From Symploca sp. SIO3C6 (GTDB taxonomy: Bacteria; Cyanobacteriota; Cyanobacteriia; Cyanobacteriales; Coleofasciculaceae): a stretch of 64,000 nucleotides of DNA. The position numbers were made by a program, and so were the translations under genes. Positions within the stretch are counted from its first letter, which is position 1. Each line of letters opens with the position of its first letter. Shown here piece by piece: positions 25,835 through 35,479 of the stretch. The stretch is from assembly GCA_010692425.1 (NCBI GenBank), contig JAAHHJ010000004.1, positions 62,001-126,000 of the forward strand, given 5' to 3'. The notes beneath the pieces were generated by a model, which did no database searches, was not told the DNA's origin, and saw only the letters and a list, made by a program, of their open reading frames with translations.

Positions 25835-27439
25835 TTAATCCTCTTCTTTGGGTAAAAGGCGTCCGATGGTAAGATTTTGGGGTCGGAAAGTTGCCTTAGC
25901 TACCCGCTGAATGTCAGCTGGGGTAACAGCTGCAATTTTGTCTAATTCTTTGAATAAATTACGCCAAGAACCAGTTCTAACTTCGTAAGAAGTTAAATAC
26001 CTTGCCATACCCATGTTAGAATCAAGCGATCGCAATAATTCAGCACGAGCCTGAGTTTTTACTCGCTCCAACTCCTGCTCTGAAACTGGTTCCTGCTTGA
26101 GTCGCTCCAGTTCATTATCCAAGACTGTGGCTACTTCTTCTACTGTATGACCAGGAGCAGTTAAAGCGTATAACAGCATTAAATTCGGATATTTTGCTCC
26201 TGGAAAACCACTAAAGCCTTGAGCAGAAAGGGCAATTTGCTTTTCTTCGACCAAAGACTTATAGAGGCGAGAGGTACGTCCCTCACTAAGCAAACGCCCA
26301 ATAATTTCATAGATTACATGATCAGGATGGTTGATTGCTGGTCGATGATATCCTTCTAAATACCAGGGTTGACTAGGCAGTCGTAAGGTAACTTCCCTAG
26401 TTTCCTGCTGTGGTGGTTCGATGGCTTGTACTCTAGGAGGTGCTGGTTTAGCTTGGTAGCGTCCGAAGTAAATTTTAGCTAGTCGTTTAACTTCTGCTGG
26501 ATCAACATCTCCTACCACTGCCATTGTCAAATTATCCGGCACATAGTAAGCTTCAAAAAACTGTTGGATATCTTCCCTAGTTAGATTGCGGATATCTTCG
26601 TTATAACCGATAACTGGACGTCGATAGGGATGCACTTCAAAGGCTGTGTCGAGAAAAGCTTCAACCATCTTACCGATAGGAGAATTATCAGTGCGTAGGC
26701 CACGCTCTTCTAAGATGACATCTTTTTCTTTATAAAATTCACGAAATACTGGTTCGAGAAACCGCTCCGATTCTAGGGACATCCACAGTTCTAATTTGTT
26801 AGCAGGGAAACTGTAGAAGTAAAGTGTATAGTCAGTAGAAGTCGCTGCATTCAAGCCCACACCCCCGGCTTGCTCAACGATTTGACCTAGTTCATTTTGC
26901 TTGACATATTTAGCAGCTTGGGATTCAATTTTGCTGAATTCTTCCTGTAAAGAAGCAACTTGCTTGTCTTTGCCAGCAGCCTTAGCCGCTTGAATTTGGT
27001 CAAATAATTGATCCAACTGATTTAGCAGTTGCTTTTCTGCCTGATAGTCAGTGGTGCCGATGCGCTTGCTACCTTTGAAGGCTAAATGTTCTAAAAAGTG
27101 AGCAACACCAGTTTTGCCATCAGGTTCATCGACGCCACCAACATCAGCGTAGGTAAGAAAGGAAATCACAGGAGCGCGGTGACGCTCTAAAACCAAGAAT
27201 TTGATGCCATTATCGAGGCGAAACTCACTCACCTGCTTAATCACTTGATCCAAGTAAGGTTGGATGCTCTGGCGGTTAGTTGTTGGTGTTTCGGTGCGAG
27301 CCCAGGCGACGGCTGGCATTATACCCCAGCTTAGCATTATAGTAATCAGGAAAGCAACAATTACTAATTGCCATCGACGCTGTTTCCAGCAGTGGGGGAA
27401 AGTCTTGCCAACCATAAACAATCGATTCAGCTGATTCAT
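25835..27439 (-). CDS. M16-family zinc metallopeptidase, catalytic subunit
   Basis: A 534-residue M16 peptidase with a signal/membrane segment near residues 22-46 (WQLVIVAFLITIMLSWGIMP, then AVAWA). The zinc and catalytic motif is intact: GVAHFLEHLAFKG (HxxEH), with the third ligand glutamate expected about 75 residues on, near EQAGGVGLNAATSTDY. The substrate-binding R-Y type segment (SEGRTSRLYKSLVEEKQIAL) is in the second half. The enzyme probably degrades peptides in the periplasm. It is the first gene of a two-gene operon with its inactive partner downstream. ATG 27439 gives MNQLNRLFMVGK. Confidence 0.9.
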   Translation of the reverse strand: MNQLNRLFMVGKTFPHCWKQRRWQLVIVAFLITIMLSWGIMPAVAWARTETPTTNRQSIQPYLDQVIKQVSEFRLDNGIKFLVLERHRAPVISFLTYADVGGVDEPDGKTGVAHFLEHLAFKGSKRIGTTDYQAEKQLLNQLDQLFDQIQAAKAAGKDKQVASLQEEFSKIESQAAKYVKQNELGQIVEQAGGVGLNAATSTDYTLYFYSFPANKLELWMSLESERFLEPVFREFYKEKDVILEERGLRTDNSPIGKMVEAFLDTAFEVHPYRRPVIGYNEDIRNLTREDIQQFFEAYYVPDNLTMAVVGDVDPAEVKRLAKIYFGRYQAKPAPPRVQAIEPPQQETREVTLRLPSQPWYLEGYHRPAINHPDHVIYEIIGRLLSEGRTSRLYKSLVEEKQIALSAQGFSGFPGAKYPNLMLLYALTAPGHTVEEVATVLDNELERLKQEPVSEQELERVKTQARAELLRSLDSNMGMARYLTSYEVRTGSWRNLFKELDKIAAVTPADIQRVAKATFRPQNLTIGRLLPKEED

Positions 27440-27815
27440 AACATCTTACGGCTAGTCTCAATGAAAAGTGAAATCTCGGAAGTTTCTTGTTCCCAAATCT
27501 ATATAGTTTCCTCTCTTCACCAGTATGTTCACAAATCAAATCAACCGGCTATAGCAATTGACAATATCTCTAGCTTGCCACTCTCTGGGGCTTTCGACTG
27601 TAAAGTTGACAAATAAAACACAACTTGCTCTTAGGTTAGTGAGGGTACTTAATACTAGGCGATATTATCTGCTCAGACTTTGAGCAGTTTTCCAGTGTAG
27701 GCAGCTAGAACCGTTATGATTCTGTTGCCTACCCCACCATAATAAACCTGAGTGATCATCTATCCAACGACAGAATTAGGGCTAGGGTCGTTTTTGATCA
27801 GAAAAGTTAATGATA
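27440..27815. other. Intergenic region, no gene seen
   Basis: AT-rich DNA upstream of the M16 operon and downstream of the NRPS gene. Short frames here are not supported by start signals or recognisable protein sequence. The promoter of the M16 operon should lie here but no clear -35/-10 pair stands out. Confidence 0.4.
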
Positions 27816-27912
27816 TAGCGCTACGCGCAAGGCTCCAGGGCAGAAGGCTCCAAGGCAGAATTTGACCAAGTTTTAGCGATTTAGCTTGTCCTAACCTTAA
27901 TACGTACTGCTA
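27816..27912 (+). mobile_element. Family A MITE-like element, copy 3' of the NRPS gene
   Basis: A 97-bp copy with complete ends TAGCGCTACGCGCAAGG and ACCTTAATACGTACTGCTA, flanked by TA at 27814-27815 and 27913-27914. It lies 24 bases beyond the NRPS stop codon. Confidence 0.9.
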
Positions 27913-27936
27913 TATCGTTGAGAAAAGTAGACTTTT

Positions 27937-30900
27937 TCAACAAACCCTAGCTAGACAAAATTTAAGTTTTCCAGCTAACACCTGAACGTAAGGTTCAGCA
28001 AGCATAGTAGTATGAGTCCCAGGAACAACTTCAACAGCCACAGGTTGACTAGAACACTGGTTCCATCCCCAAGTTGAATCCGTGGGAATTTTGCTAAATA
28101 AATCTAATTCATCCTGATAAACTTTGCTAGTGCGGAACAAGGTAATCGGACCAATATAACCTCCTTTGGGGACATAACTCATAAAAGCCAATTCATCAGC
28201 TTTGATAGTTTGAACAATACCACGTAATCGTTCAATTCCCGAGTTAGGTGGCAAGAGATTGACGGTTTCCATTTGTTGCTTGAGATAGTTTAATTGCTCT
28301 TCGGGAGTGAGAGGTTTAATAGCTTCAGAGGAAATGTCGAGATTTTTCCCAGATAACATTTCGAGGATATGGGCAATATTAGTCAACCATCGGGTATCAT
28401 CCCAATCTAACTGTTTTGGGGCACTGCTAGGAATTAGGGCGGGAAGGTCGAATAAGGCAAGTAGGGCAACTGTTTCTCCCTGTTGTTGTAGCTGCTGTGC
28501 CATTTCAAAGGCAACTAGAACCCCAAAGGAGTGACCACCTAGGAAGTAGGGACCAGAGGGTTGAAGGGATTGGATGGCTTGGAGGTAATAGGCAGCTATC
28601 TCTTCAACACGACCAAAGGGTTCCGACACCCCATCCAAGGATGGAGGTTGCAAAGCGTAAAAGGGTTGATCATTTCCCAGATGACGCGCAAGTTGATGGA
28701 AATAGACTACATTACCACCGGAACCAGGCATACAGAAGAACGGTGGGCGGTTTCCTTGGGGTTGAATGGCAACTAAGGGAGACCAAGAATAAGTATCAGT
28801 TTTTTGGTGCAGTAAAATTCCTAACTCTTCTACGGTGGGACCTTGGAAAAGGTGAGCTAGAGAGAGATTTTTGCCAAATTCTTTCTCAATCTGAGCCATA
28901 AGACGCACTGCTGTAAGAGAATGACCCCCAAGGTCAAAGAAGTTGTCTCTCACTCCGATGGGAGAAACAGCGAGAATCTCTGACCAAATTTGAGCGAGTT
29001 GTAATTCCAGGGAGTCCCGAGGAGCAATAAAACTGATTTGATGAACTAAACTTGTTGCCTCAGGTATTGGCAAGGCACGGCGGTTGACTTTACCATTAGC
29101 AGTCAGAGGCATTGATTCGAGAAAGACAAAAGCTGCAGGAATCATGTATTGAGGCAGTTTAGTTTTGAGGAAAGAGCGCAGATCTTTAATAGTGGTTTTT
29201 TCTTGATTAGGAACTAAATAAGTAACCAAGCGTTTGTCTTCTGGAATGTCCTCACGAACAATAACTACAGCTTCTCGCAGCTTTGGATGTTGGGCAAGTA
29301 CCCCTTCAATTTCTCCAGTTTCAATACGGAAGCCTCGGATTTTTACTTGATTATCAATACGCCCGAGAAACTCTATATTGCCATCGGGTAAATAACGGGC
29401 TAAATCACCAGTTTTATAGAGGCGAGAACCTAGTTTATTACTGAAAGGATTGGGAATGAATTTTTGTTTAGTAAGTTCAGGAAGGTTGAGATAACCTCGG
29501 GCTAAACCCGCGCCACCAATATGCAGTTCTCCAGGCACACCAATAGGAACAGTTTGCAGATATCTGTCCAGAATATAAACTTTGGTGTTGGCGATTGGAC
29601 GACCGATTAATTCTGAGGTACCCTCACCACGAGTTGAACGATTAGGTTTTACCTCATAAGTAGTTGACCAAACAGTGGTTTCAGTTGGTCCATAAATATT
29701 CCAAAGACAACCAACTTTCTCTAGTAAACTGTTGGCTAATTCTCTTGCCAGAACCTCTCCACCGCAAAATGCTTGGAAATCTGGTCTGCCTGACCAGTTA
29801 GCGGCGAGTAACATTTGCCAGGTAGCTGGAGTTGCTATCATCATCGTGGCATCAGATTGAGCAATTTTTGAAGCTAATCTCAAGCCATCTTTCGCCACTT
29901 GACGGCTGACTAATATGATCGTTGCCCCCACGGTTAAAGGCTGGTAAATTTCTACGATGTGAATGTCAAAGCAAATAGTTGTAAGGGCGAGGGAACGATA
30001 ATTACTTTGGGGTTTGCCGTTTGCAGAGCATGTGTCAAGCGCAAAAGAATCGGTACTTTTTAATCCTGGCTTATCCCTCGTAGAATTGATAAAATTAACC
30101 AGAGATTGGTGACAAATTTCTACTCCCTTAGGTTTCCCTGTAGAACCAGAGGTAAAGATGATATAGGATAAGTTATTAGGTTTTACCTTGCTCTCGGGAA
30201 TGCCTTGATTTTCTTGTGAAATAATTTTCCAGTCTCTATCCAAACAAATTACTTGAGTTTCATGGCTGGGCAAGGAATTTAACAACTGACTAGAAGTAAT
30301 TAGGATTTTCGTTTCTGACTCAGATAGAATATAGTTAACTCGCTCTTGAGGATAAGCAGGATCTAGAGGAACATAAGCACCTCCAGCTTTAAGTATTCCC
30401 AACATTCCCACTACCATTGCCAGAGAACGTTCTAAATAAACCCCTACTAGGGTATCTGGTTTAACTCCCCGCTTTTGCAGATAATGACCTAATTGATTTG
30501 CCCGAGCATTCAACTCCTTATAAGTCAATTCTTCCCTTTCAAATACTACTGCTACCGCATCTGGTGTCCTTTCTACTTGTTCCTCAAATAATTGATGAAT
30601 ACACTTATCCTGGGGATAGTCAACTTGAGTATCATTCCACTCTACTAGTATTTGATAGCGCTCTGTTTCTGTTAACAAGGGTAATTGAGAGATGTTTTGG
30701 TTAGGATTAGCAACAATTCCTTCTAATAAGGTAATCAAATGTCCATTCATCCGTTCAATTGTAGTAGCATCAAACAGATCGCTATTGTATTCCGTCAGAA
30801 GAACTACTTCCTCTAATTGTTCCTCTAAGAGGTAGAAAGTGAGGTCAAATTTAGAGGTCTGAGGATCTACCTCGAAGTAAAAAGCCTTCCATCCTAACTT

Positions 30901-33873
30901 ACTTTCGGTTACTAGAAGTGGATCGATTACGAAAGTCACCTGAAACAGAGGATTTTGTTGGACTTGGTAATCTAGATGTTTGACTTCTACAACCTTCTGA
31001 AAGGGTACATCTTGATGGGAGTAAGCTGATAAACAGACATTCCGGACTCGCTTCAAAAGTTGACAGAAACTTGGATTACCACTGAGATCACTACGCAAAA
31101 CTAGAGGATTGAGAAAGTTCCCAATGATGCCTTCTAACTCCGGTCGATTGCGTTGGGAGATAACCGTACCGAGAACAATATCCTCCTGATTTGAATAGCG
31201 ATAAAGTAAAACTTTGACCGCTGTTACCAAGGTGACAAATAAGGTAACACTTTCTTGGTAGCTAAGAATTTTGAGCTTTTCGATTAGTTCAAATGAAATT
31301 TGCTGACGAACAAATGAACCAGCAAAAGTAGTTTGTGGAGTGCGAGGACGGTCAGTGGGAAGTTTTAATTGGGGTAAGTTTTCCAGTTGTTTCTGCCAGT
31401 AGTTAAGCTGATGAGAAAGTATTTCTCCCTGTAGACGCTGGCGTTGCCAAACAGCGAAATCAGCATACTGTATAGTTAATGCTGGCAGAGGAGAGGGTAA
31501 ACCTTGACAAAATGCCGTATAAATAATTTCTAATTCTTGTACTATTTTGATAAATGATTCGGCATCTATTCCAAGATGATGAATGGCAAAGTAGAGTCGA
31601 TAGCTGTCTGAATTAAGCTGAATAAGAGTAGCTCGCAGTAGGGAACCTTGAGTGAGGTCAAATTTTTGGCGCAGTTGTTGGGTAGCAATACGCAGTGCTT
31701 CTGTTTCTCGCTCAGTTTCTGACCATTCCCGCAAATCGAATATTGGTAAAGTAAATGCAGATGGTGGCTGAATTTCCTGGTAAGGTTGACCATCAACAAC
31801 TGGATAGATAGTCCGCAGAATTTCGTGGCGGCGGATGAGCTCTGTTAAACTTTTTTCTAAAGTAAGGATATTAATCTCTCCACCTAGATGAATACTTAAG
31901 CTTTCGTTGTAAACTGGTGCTTCTGGGGCTAACTGGTTGAGAAACCACAATTGTTCTTGGCTAAATGATAAAGGAATTCTTTGCTCTCGTGCGATCGCTT
32001 GTAGGGGGAATCCAACATCTAATCCCTCAAGCCGAACAACTTCCTTGGCTAACTGAGCAATTGTGGGAGACTCGAATAGGCGATTTAGAGGTAATTCTAC
32101 TTGTAGGCGTGCGCGCACTAGCCCAATAATTTTGGTAGCTAATAGGGAATTTCCACCTAATTCAATAAAGTTGTTATAGACTCCGATGGGAGATATGCCG
32201 AGAACTTCTGACCAGATTTGCGCTAGCTGCTGTTCCATCAAATCCCGAGGGGCAACAAAACTGGCTTCCTGAACCAAGTTTGAAGCTACAGGAATCGGTA
32301 AAGTGCGGCGATCAACTTTACCACTAGGTGCCAAGGGTAAAGCTTCTAAAGTAACAAAAGTCCCAGGAATCATATAGTCTGGTAACTTCTCTCCCAGAAA
32401 GTGACGCAGTTCAACTGAAGTTAGGATTTTACCTTGTTGTGGGCAAACATAAGCAACTAAGCGCTTATCCCCTGGTTGATCTTCTCGAACAATCACTGCT
32501 GTCTGCCTCAAGTCTGGGTGCTGGGCAAGTACGACTTCAATCTCTCCCAGTTCAATACGAAAACCCCGCACCTTAACCTGATCATCGATGCGACCGAGAT
32601 ATTCAATATTACCATCAGGTAAATAGCGGGCTAAATCCCCAGTTTTATAAAGACGCGACTCCTCTTGTTGACTAAAGGGGTTGGGGATAAATCTTTCGGC
32701 AGTCAAATCAGGACGGTTGAGATAACCTAAGGCTAGGGAAACTCCTCCGATGTACAATTCACCAGGAATTCCCAAAGGTACAGGTTGTGCCGATTGATCT
32801 AATATGTAAGTCTGAGTGTTAGGAATTGGACGACCAATTGGCGGCAGCATTGGCCAATTTTCAGTAGAACCAGTTAAGGTGAATGCTGTCACTATATGAG
32901 TTTCTGATGGTCCATAGTGATTATGAAGAGAGCAATCTTTTAGCTGAGAGAAAAAGAATTTGATCGCTGGCGTAATTTGTAACTGTTCCCCTGCACTTAT
33001 TACTTCCCTAAGACTTGTAGGAATCAATCCCAAAGTTTGAGCCGTCTCTGCTAAGAGTTGTAAAGCAACAAAAGGAAGAAACAGTCTTTCTATTTGTTTT
33101 TCTCTTAATAAATTTAGTAAAACCACAGGGTCTCGTCGAACTTCTTCTGAGATTAAGACTAAAGTTCCACCTCCACACCAAGTTGAAAACATTTCCTGAA
33201 AGGAGACATCAAAGCTAATTGGTGCAAATTGTAGGGTTTTTACTTTTGGTGAAACTGTAGTGTTTTCTAGTTGCCAGAAAATGAGATTGGTTAAAGCAAG
33301 GTGCTTCATGGCTACACCTTTTGGCTTACCTGTAGAACCAGAAGTATAGATTACATAAGCCAAGTTTTCCCTGGAGACGCTATAATTTGGATTTAAGTCA
33401 CTTTCTTGACTCACTACACTCCACTCAGTATCTAGACAAATGATTTGCGCTTGATTTTTTTGTAATCTGGGTAGTAAGTTTTCTTGAGTTAATAGTACTG
33501 AAGCTTGAGAATTTTCCAGCATATAGGCAATGCGCTCAATCGGATAAGCTGGATCTATAGGGACATAAGCACCACCAGCCTTGAGTATCCCTAATAATGC
33601 CACTACCATCTCTACTGAACGCTGTAGACAAATTCCCACCAAAACAGCAGGACTAACTCCCATAGATTGTAAATAGTGTGCCAGTTTATTAGCACGATAA
33701 TTCAATTCTCGATAAGTTAGTTGCTCCTGCTCAAAGATCACAGCTACTTCATCTGGCGTCTTTTCTACCTGTTCCTCAAATAACTGATTAATACACTTAT
33801 CAAAAGGATAATCAACTTGAGTATTATTCCACTCAATTAATAACTGGTATTCAGATTTACTTAATGAAAGCAT
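27937..33873 (-). CDS. Dimodular non-ribosomal peptide synthetase (A-T-C-A-T-TE)
   Basis: A 1978-residue assembly line. Module 1: adenylation domain (YVIYTSGSTGKPKGVAMKHL; GDLARYLPDGNIEYLGRIDD) and carrier domain (GGNSLLATKI). Then a condensation domain with HHLGIDA (HHxxxD intact), a second adenylation domain (IIFTSGSTGKPKGVEI), a second carrier (GGHSLTAVRL) and a type I thioesterase with GGHSFG. There is no epimerase or methyltransferase. Binding-pocket residues read by eye for A1 (D-V-Q-F-I-A-H-I-V-K) resemble proline-type codes. A2 (about D-I-V-A-F-G-I-V-W-K) is not one I can assign, and it has an 18-residue insertion before motif A4. The expected product is a dipeptide or a small released or cyclised compound. 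AAGGA precedes ATG 33873. No tailoring genes are adjacent. Confidence 0.93.
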   Translation of the reverse strand: MLSLSKSEYQLLIEWNNTQVDYPFDKCINQLFEEQVEKTPDEVAVIFEQEQLTYRELNYRANKLAHYLQSMGVSPAVLVGICLQRSVEMVVALLGILKAGGAYVPIDPAYPIERIAYMLENSQASVLLTQENLLPRLQKNQAQIICLDTEWSVVSQESDLNPNYSVSRENLAYVIYTSGSTGKPKGVAMKHLALTNLIFWQLENTTVSPKVKTLQFAPISFDVSFQEMFSTWCGGGTLVLISEEVRRDPVVLLNLLREKQIERLFLPFVALQLLAETAQTLGLIPTSLREVISAGEQLQITPAIKFFFSQLKDCSLHNHYGPSETHIVTAFTLTGSTENWPMLPPIGRPIPNTQTYILDQSAQPVPLGIPGELYIGGVSLALGYLNRPDLTAERFIPNPFSQQEESRLYKTGDLARYLPDGNIEYLGRIDDQVKVRGFRIELGEIEVVLAQHPDLRQTAVIVREDQPGDKRLVAYVCPQQGKILTSVELRHFLGEKLPDYMIPGTFVTLEALPLAPSGKVDRRTLPIPVASNLVQEASFVAPRDLMEQQLAQIWSEVLGISPIGVYNNFIELGGNSLLATKIIGLVRARLQVELPLNRLFESPTIAQLAKEVVRLEGLDVGFPLQAIAREQRIPLSFSQEQLWFLNQLAPEAPVYNESLSIHLGGEINILTLEKSLTELIRRHEILRTIYPVVDGQPYQEIQPPSAFTLPIFDLREWSETERETEALRIATQQLRQKFDLTQGSLLRATLIQLNSDSYRLYFAIHHLGIDAESFIKIVQELEIIYTAFCQGLPSPLPALTIQYADFAVWQRQRLQGEILSHQLNYWQKQLENLPQLKLPTDRPRTPQTTFAGSFVRQQISFELIEKLKILSYQESVTLFVTLVTAVKVLLYRYSNQEDIVLGTVISQRNRPELEGIIGNFLNPLVLRSDLSGNPSFCQLLKRVRNVCLSAYSHQDVPFQKVVEVKHLDYQVQQNPLFQVTFVIDPLLVTESKLGWKAFYFEVDPQTSKFDLTFYLLEEQLEEVVLLTEYNSDLFDATTIERMNGHLITLLEGIVANPNQNISQLPLLTETERYQILVEWNDTQVDYPQDKCIHQLFEEQVERTPDAVAVVFEREELTYKELNARANQLGHYLQKRGVKPDTLVGVYLERSLAMVVGMLGILKAGGAYVPLDPAYPQERVNYILSESETKILITSSQLLNSLPSHETQVICLDRDWKIISQENQGIPESKVKPNNLSYIIFTSGSTGKPKGVEICHQSLVNFINSTRDKPGLKSTDSFALDTCSANGKPQSNYRSLALTTICFDIHIVEIYQPLTVGATIILVSRQVAKDGLRLASKIAQSDATMMIATPATWQMLLAANWSGRPDFQAFCGGEVLARELANSLLEKVGCLWNIYGPTETTVWSTTYEVKPNRSTRGEGTSELIGRPIANTKVYILDRYLQTVPIGVPGELHIGGAGLARGYLNLPELTKQKFIPNPFSNKLGSRLYKTGDLARYLPDGNIEFLGRIDNQVKIRGFRIETGEIEGVLAQHPKLREAVVIVREDIPEDKRLVTYLVPNQEKTTIKDLRSFLKTKLPQYMIPAAFVFLESMPLTANGKVNRRALPIPEATSLVHQISFIAPRDSLELQLAQIWSEILAVSPIGVRDNFFDLGGHSLTAVRLMAQIEKEFGKNLSLAHLFQGPTVEELGILLHQKTDTYSWSPLVAIQPQGNRPPFFCMPGSGGNVVYFHQLARHLGNDQPFYALQPPSLDGVSEPFGRVEEIAAYYLQAIQSLQPSGPYFLGGHSFGVLVAFEMAQQLQQQGETVALLALFDLPALIPSSAPKQLDWDDTRWLTNIAHILEMLSGKNLDISSEAIKPLTPEEQLNYLKQQMETVNLLPPNSGIERLRGIVQTIKADELAFMSYVPKGGYIGPITLFRTSKVYQDELDLFSKIPTDSTWGWNQCSSQPVAVEVVPGTHTTMLAEPYVQVLAGKLKFCLARVC

Positions 33874-33939
33874 ATATTCCTTTTTAACTCACCCTGTTAT
33901 CTAGTCCACTAGACAATTTTAGGCAACTCTTTTCTGATA

Positions 33940-34044
33940 TAGCGCTACGCGCAAGGCTCCAGGGCAGAAGGGGTGAAGGCAGAAGGGGTGAATTTGACAA
34001 AGTTCTAGCGATTTAGCTTGTCCTAACCTTAATACGTACTGCTA
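33940..34044 (+). mobile_element. Family A MITE-like element, copy 5' of the NRPS gene
   Basis: A 105-bp copy with complete ends TAGCGCTACG and CGTACTGCTA, flanked by TA (33938-33939 and 34045-34046). It is in the same orientation as the copy at 27816-27912, so the two are direct repeats on either side of the NRPS gene. It lies 66 bases upstream of the NRPS start codon. Confidence 0.9.
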
Positions 34045-34120
34045 TACCATGGAAAATCACATAAATATTCAGTATTTCAAAACCCTATTCCCACAAGATA
34101 ATAGCCCGCTTTGACCATTG

Positions 34121-34780
34121 TTAGGTATTGTCCATTTTATGCTTCTGCCACCAAGCCCGTAATAACTGCACCGCCTCAATTTCATCCTCTTTCGCCTGCT
34201 CCAGAAACTCATACAACTGCTCCTTCAGCACCAGGGGAAATGTAGGGCTACTCTCGACTTCCACATACACTCCTTCCTGAAGTTGGTAAATCCGCCACAC
34301 CTTGCCATCACATCGCCAAAACTCTGGTACTCCCAGACTGGAATAGAATTGATTTTTGGCAATATCGGTGTGGATAATATCTACTTCAACCACCAAATCT
34401 GGAGGCGGATCCTTGCTAAAATCCACATTTCTACCTTTCACCAACGGTTGATTTTGAATGTAATAAGCGTTATTAGGTTCTGCGCCTTTCTTTAAGCGTG
34501 GGTAATTCATGGTTGTTGAACCCATGGTTTTCATGCGTAGTCCCATTAGTTCAACTAGTGTTACAATGAACCGTTCAATTAAACGACTCAAAAACTCATG
34601 CTCTTCTAAAGGCACAGTAATCTCTAAGATTCCATGATCATAACTCAGGCGAGAACTACGAAATTGTGGGAGTGCATCCCAAATTTGTAGGTATGCTTCC
34701 CAGGATAAGCCCCGAAGCACAACCCGTTGCTCTCCAACAGGCTGTAACTCAGCTTTTGGTTCTGGTGCTGCAATGACCAT
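34121..34780 (-). CDS. Uma2 family (DUF820) restriction endonuclease-fold protein
   Basis: A 219-residue protein of the Uma2/DUF820 family, much expanded in cyanobacteria. The PD-(D/E)xK-type core is visible: EPNNAYYIQN, then DPPPDLVVEVDII with the catalytic-type Asp and Glu, then LGVPEFWRCDGKVWRIYQL. The start MVIAAPEPKAELQP is typical. The physiological role of the family is unproven. It is distantly paralogous to 39077-39757. Confidence 0.88.
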   Translation of the reverse strand: MVIAAPEPKAELQPVGEQRVVLRGLSWEAYLQIWDALPQFRSSRLSYDHGILEITVPLEEHEFLSRLIERFIVTLVELMGLRMKTMGSTTMNYPRLKKGAEPNNAYYIQNQPLVKGRNVDFSKDPPPDLVVEVDIIHTDIAKNQFYSSLGVPEFWRCDGKVWRIYQLQEGVYVEVESSPTFPLVLKEQLYEFLEQAKEDEIEAVQLLRAWWQKHKMDNT

Positions 34781-34845
34781 TGGGTAAACTCCTGACTCTC
34801 AAGCTGTTGAACTCTGGCGCTGTAAAGTCCATCGACAGGCTCTTA

Positions 34846-34917
34846 AGCCGATGAGCGGATTTGAACCGCCGACCGTTCGATTACGAATCGAATGCTCTAC
34901 CACTGAGCTACATCGGC
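34846..34917 (-). tRNA. tRNA-Thr (CGU anticodon)
   Basis: A 72-nt cloverleaf on the minus strand: acceptor GCCGATG/CATCGGC, D-stem GCTC/GAGC, anticodon stem TTCGA/TCGAA with loop TTCGTAA (anticodon CGT), 5-nt variable loop, and T-arm with TTCAAAT. CCA is not encoded (discriminator T). Confidence 0.95.
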
Positions 34918-35072
34918 ACTGCTCGATTTAATATACCAAGCTCTCAATACTTAGTCTATCAAACTGCGAGTGATGCTGGTTCTCAAGGGTGATTTCCCAG
35001 AAAAAGGCTCTAGCAGCCCTCAAGCCAGCCCTTCCGTGTCAAGATTATATTTACAAGCAGAAACTTTCACCA

Positions 35073-35372
35073 ATGGCGAAGTCAAACTCTAGTAATTCCC
35101 AGCCCAATTCCCGAAATAACCCGCGACAGCTCAGCCCAGAAAAATACGCAAGATTAAAAGCAGAGGCGAAAGCCCCTTACCGAGGCTTAAGAAAATTCAT
35201 CTATTTTACTTTCGGTGCCTCTGGTTTTATCGGTGCGTTAATCTTCCTAGCACAGTTAGCAGCAGGTTCGGATGTTACCACAGCTTTGCCCAACCTAGCC
35301 TTGCAAATTGGTGTTGTTGCCCTCATGGTTTGGTTGTTCCGCATTGACAAAAGCCCTGAGAGCAAGGGCTAG
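35073..35372 (+). CDS. DUF3493 family small membrane protein
   Basis: A 99-residue protein with a basic, Asn/Ser-rich N-terminus and the family core LSPEKYARLKAEAKAPYRGL, then two transmembrane helices (FIYFTFGASGFIGALIFLAQ and LALQIGVVALMVWLF). DUF3493 is found in cyanobacteria and chloroplasts; plant members have been linked to photosystem assembly. The frame opens at 34989, but ATG 35073 (MAKSNSS) gives the usual length. No clear ribosome-binding site is seen. Confidence 0.85.
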   Translation: MAKSNSSNSQPNSRNNPRQLSPEKYARLKAEAKAPYRGLRKFIYFTFGASGFIGALIFLAQLAAGSDVTTALPNLALQIGVVALMVWLFRIDKSPESKG

Positions 35373-35479
35373 ATTGTTACAGGTTTAATTTGTAGTTTGT
35401 TAGATAGATGAGGGGAAGAGGGGATGGGGAGATGGAAATCTATACACCCCAATCTCAATTTTATAAAACCCTTGTAATA

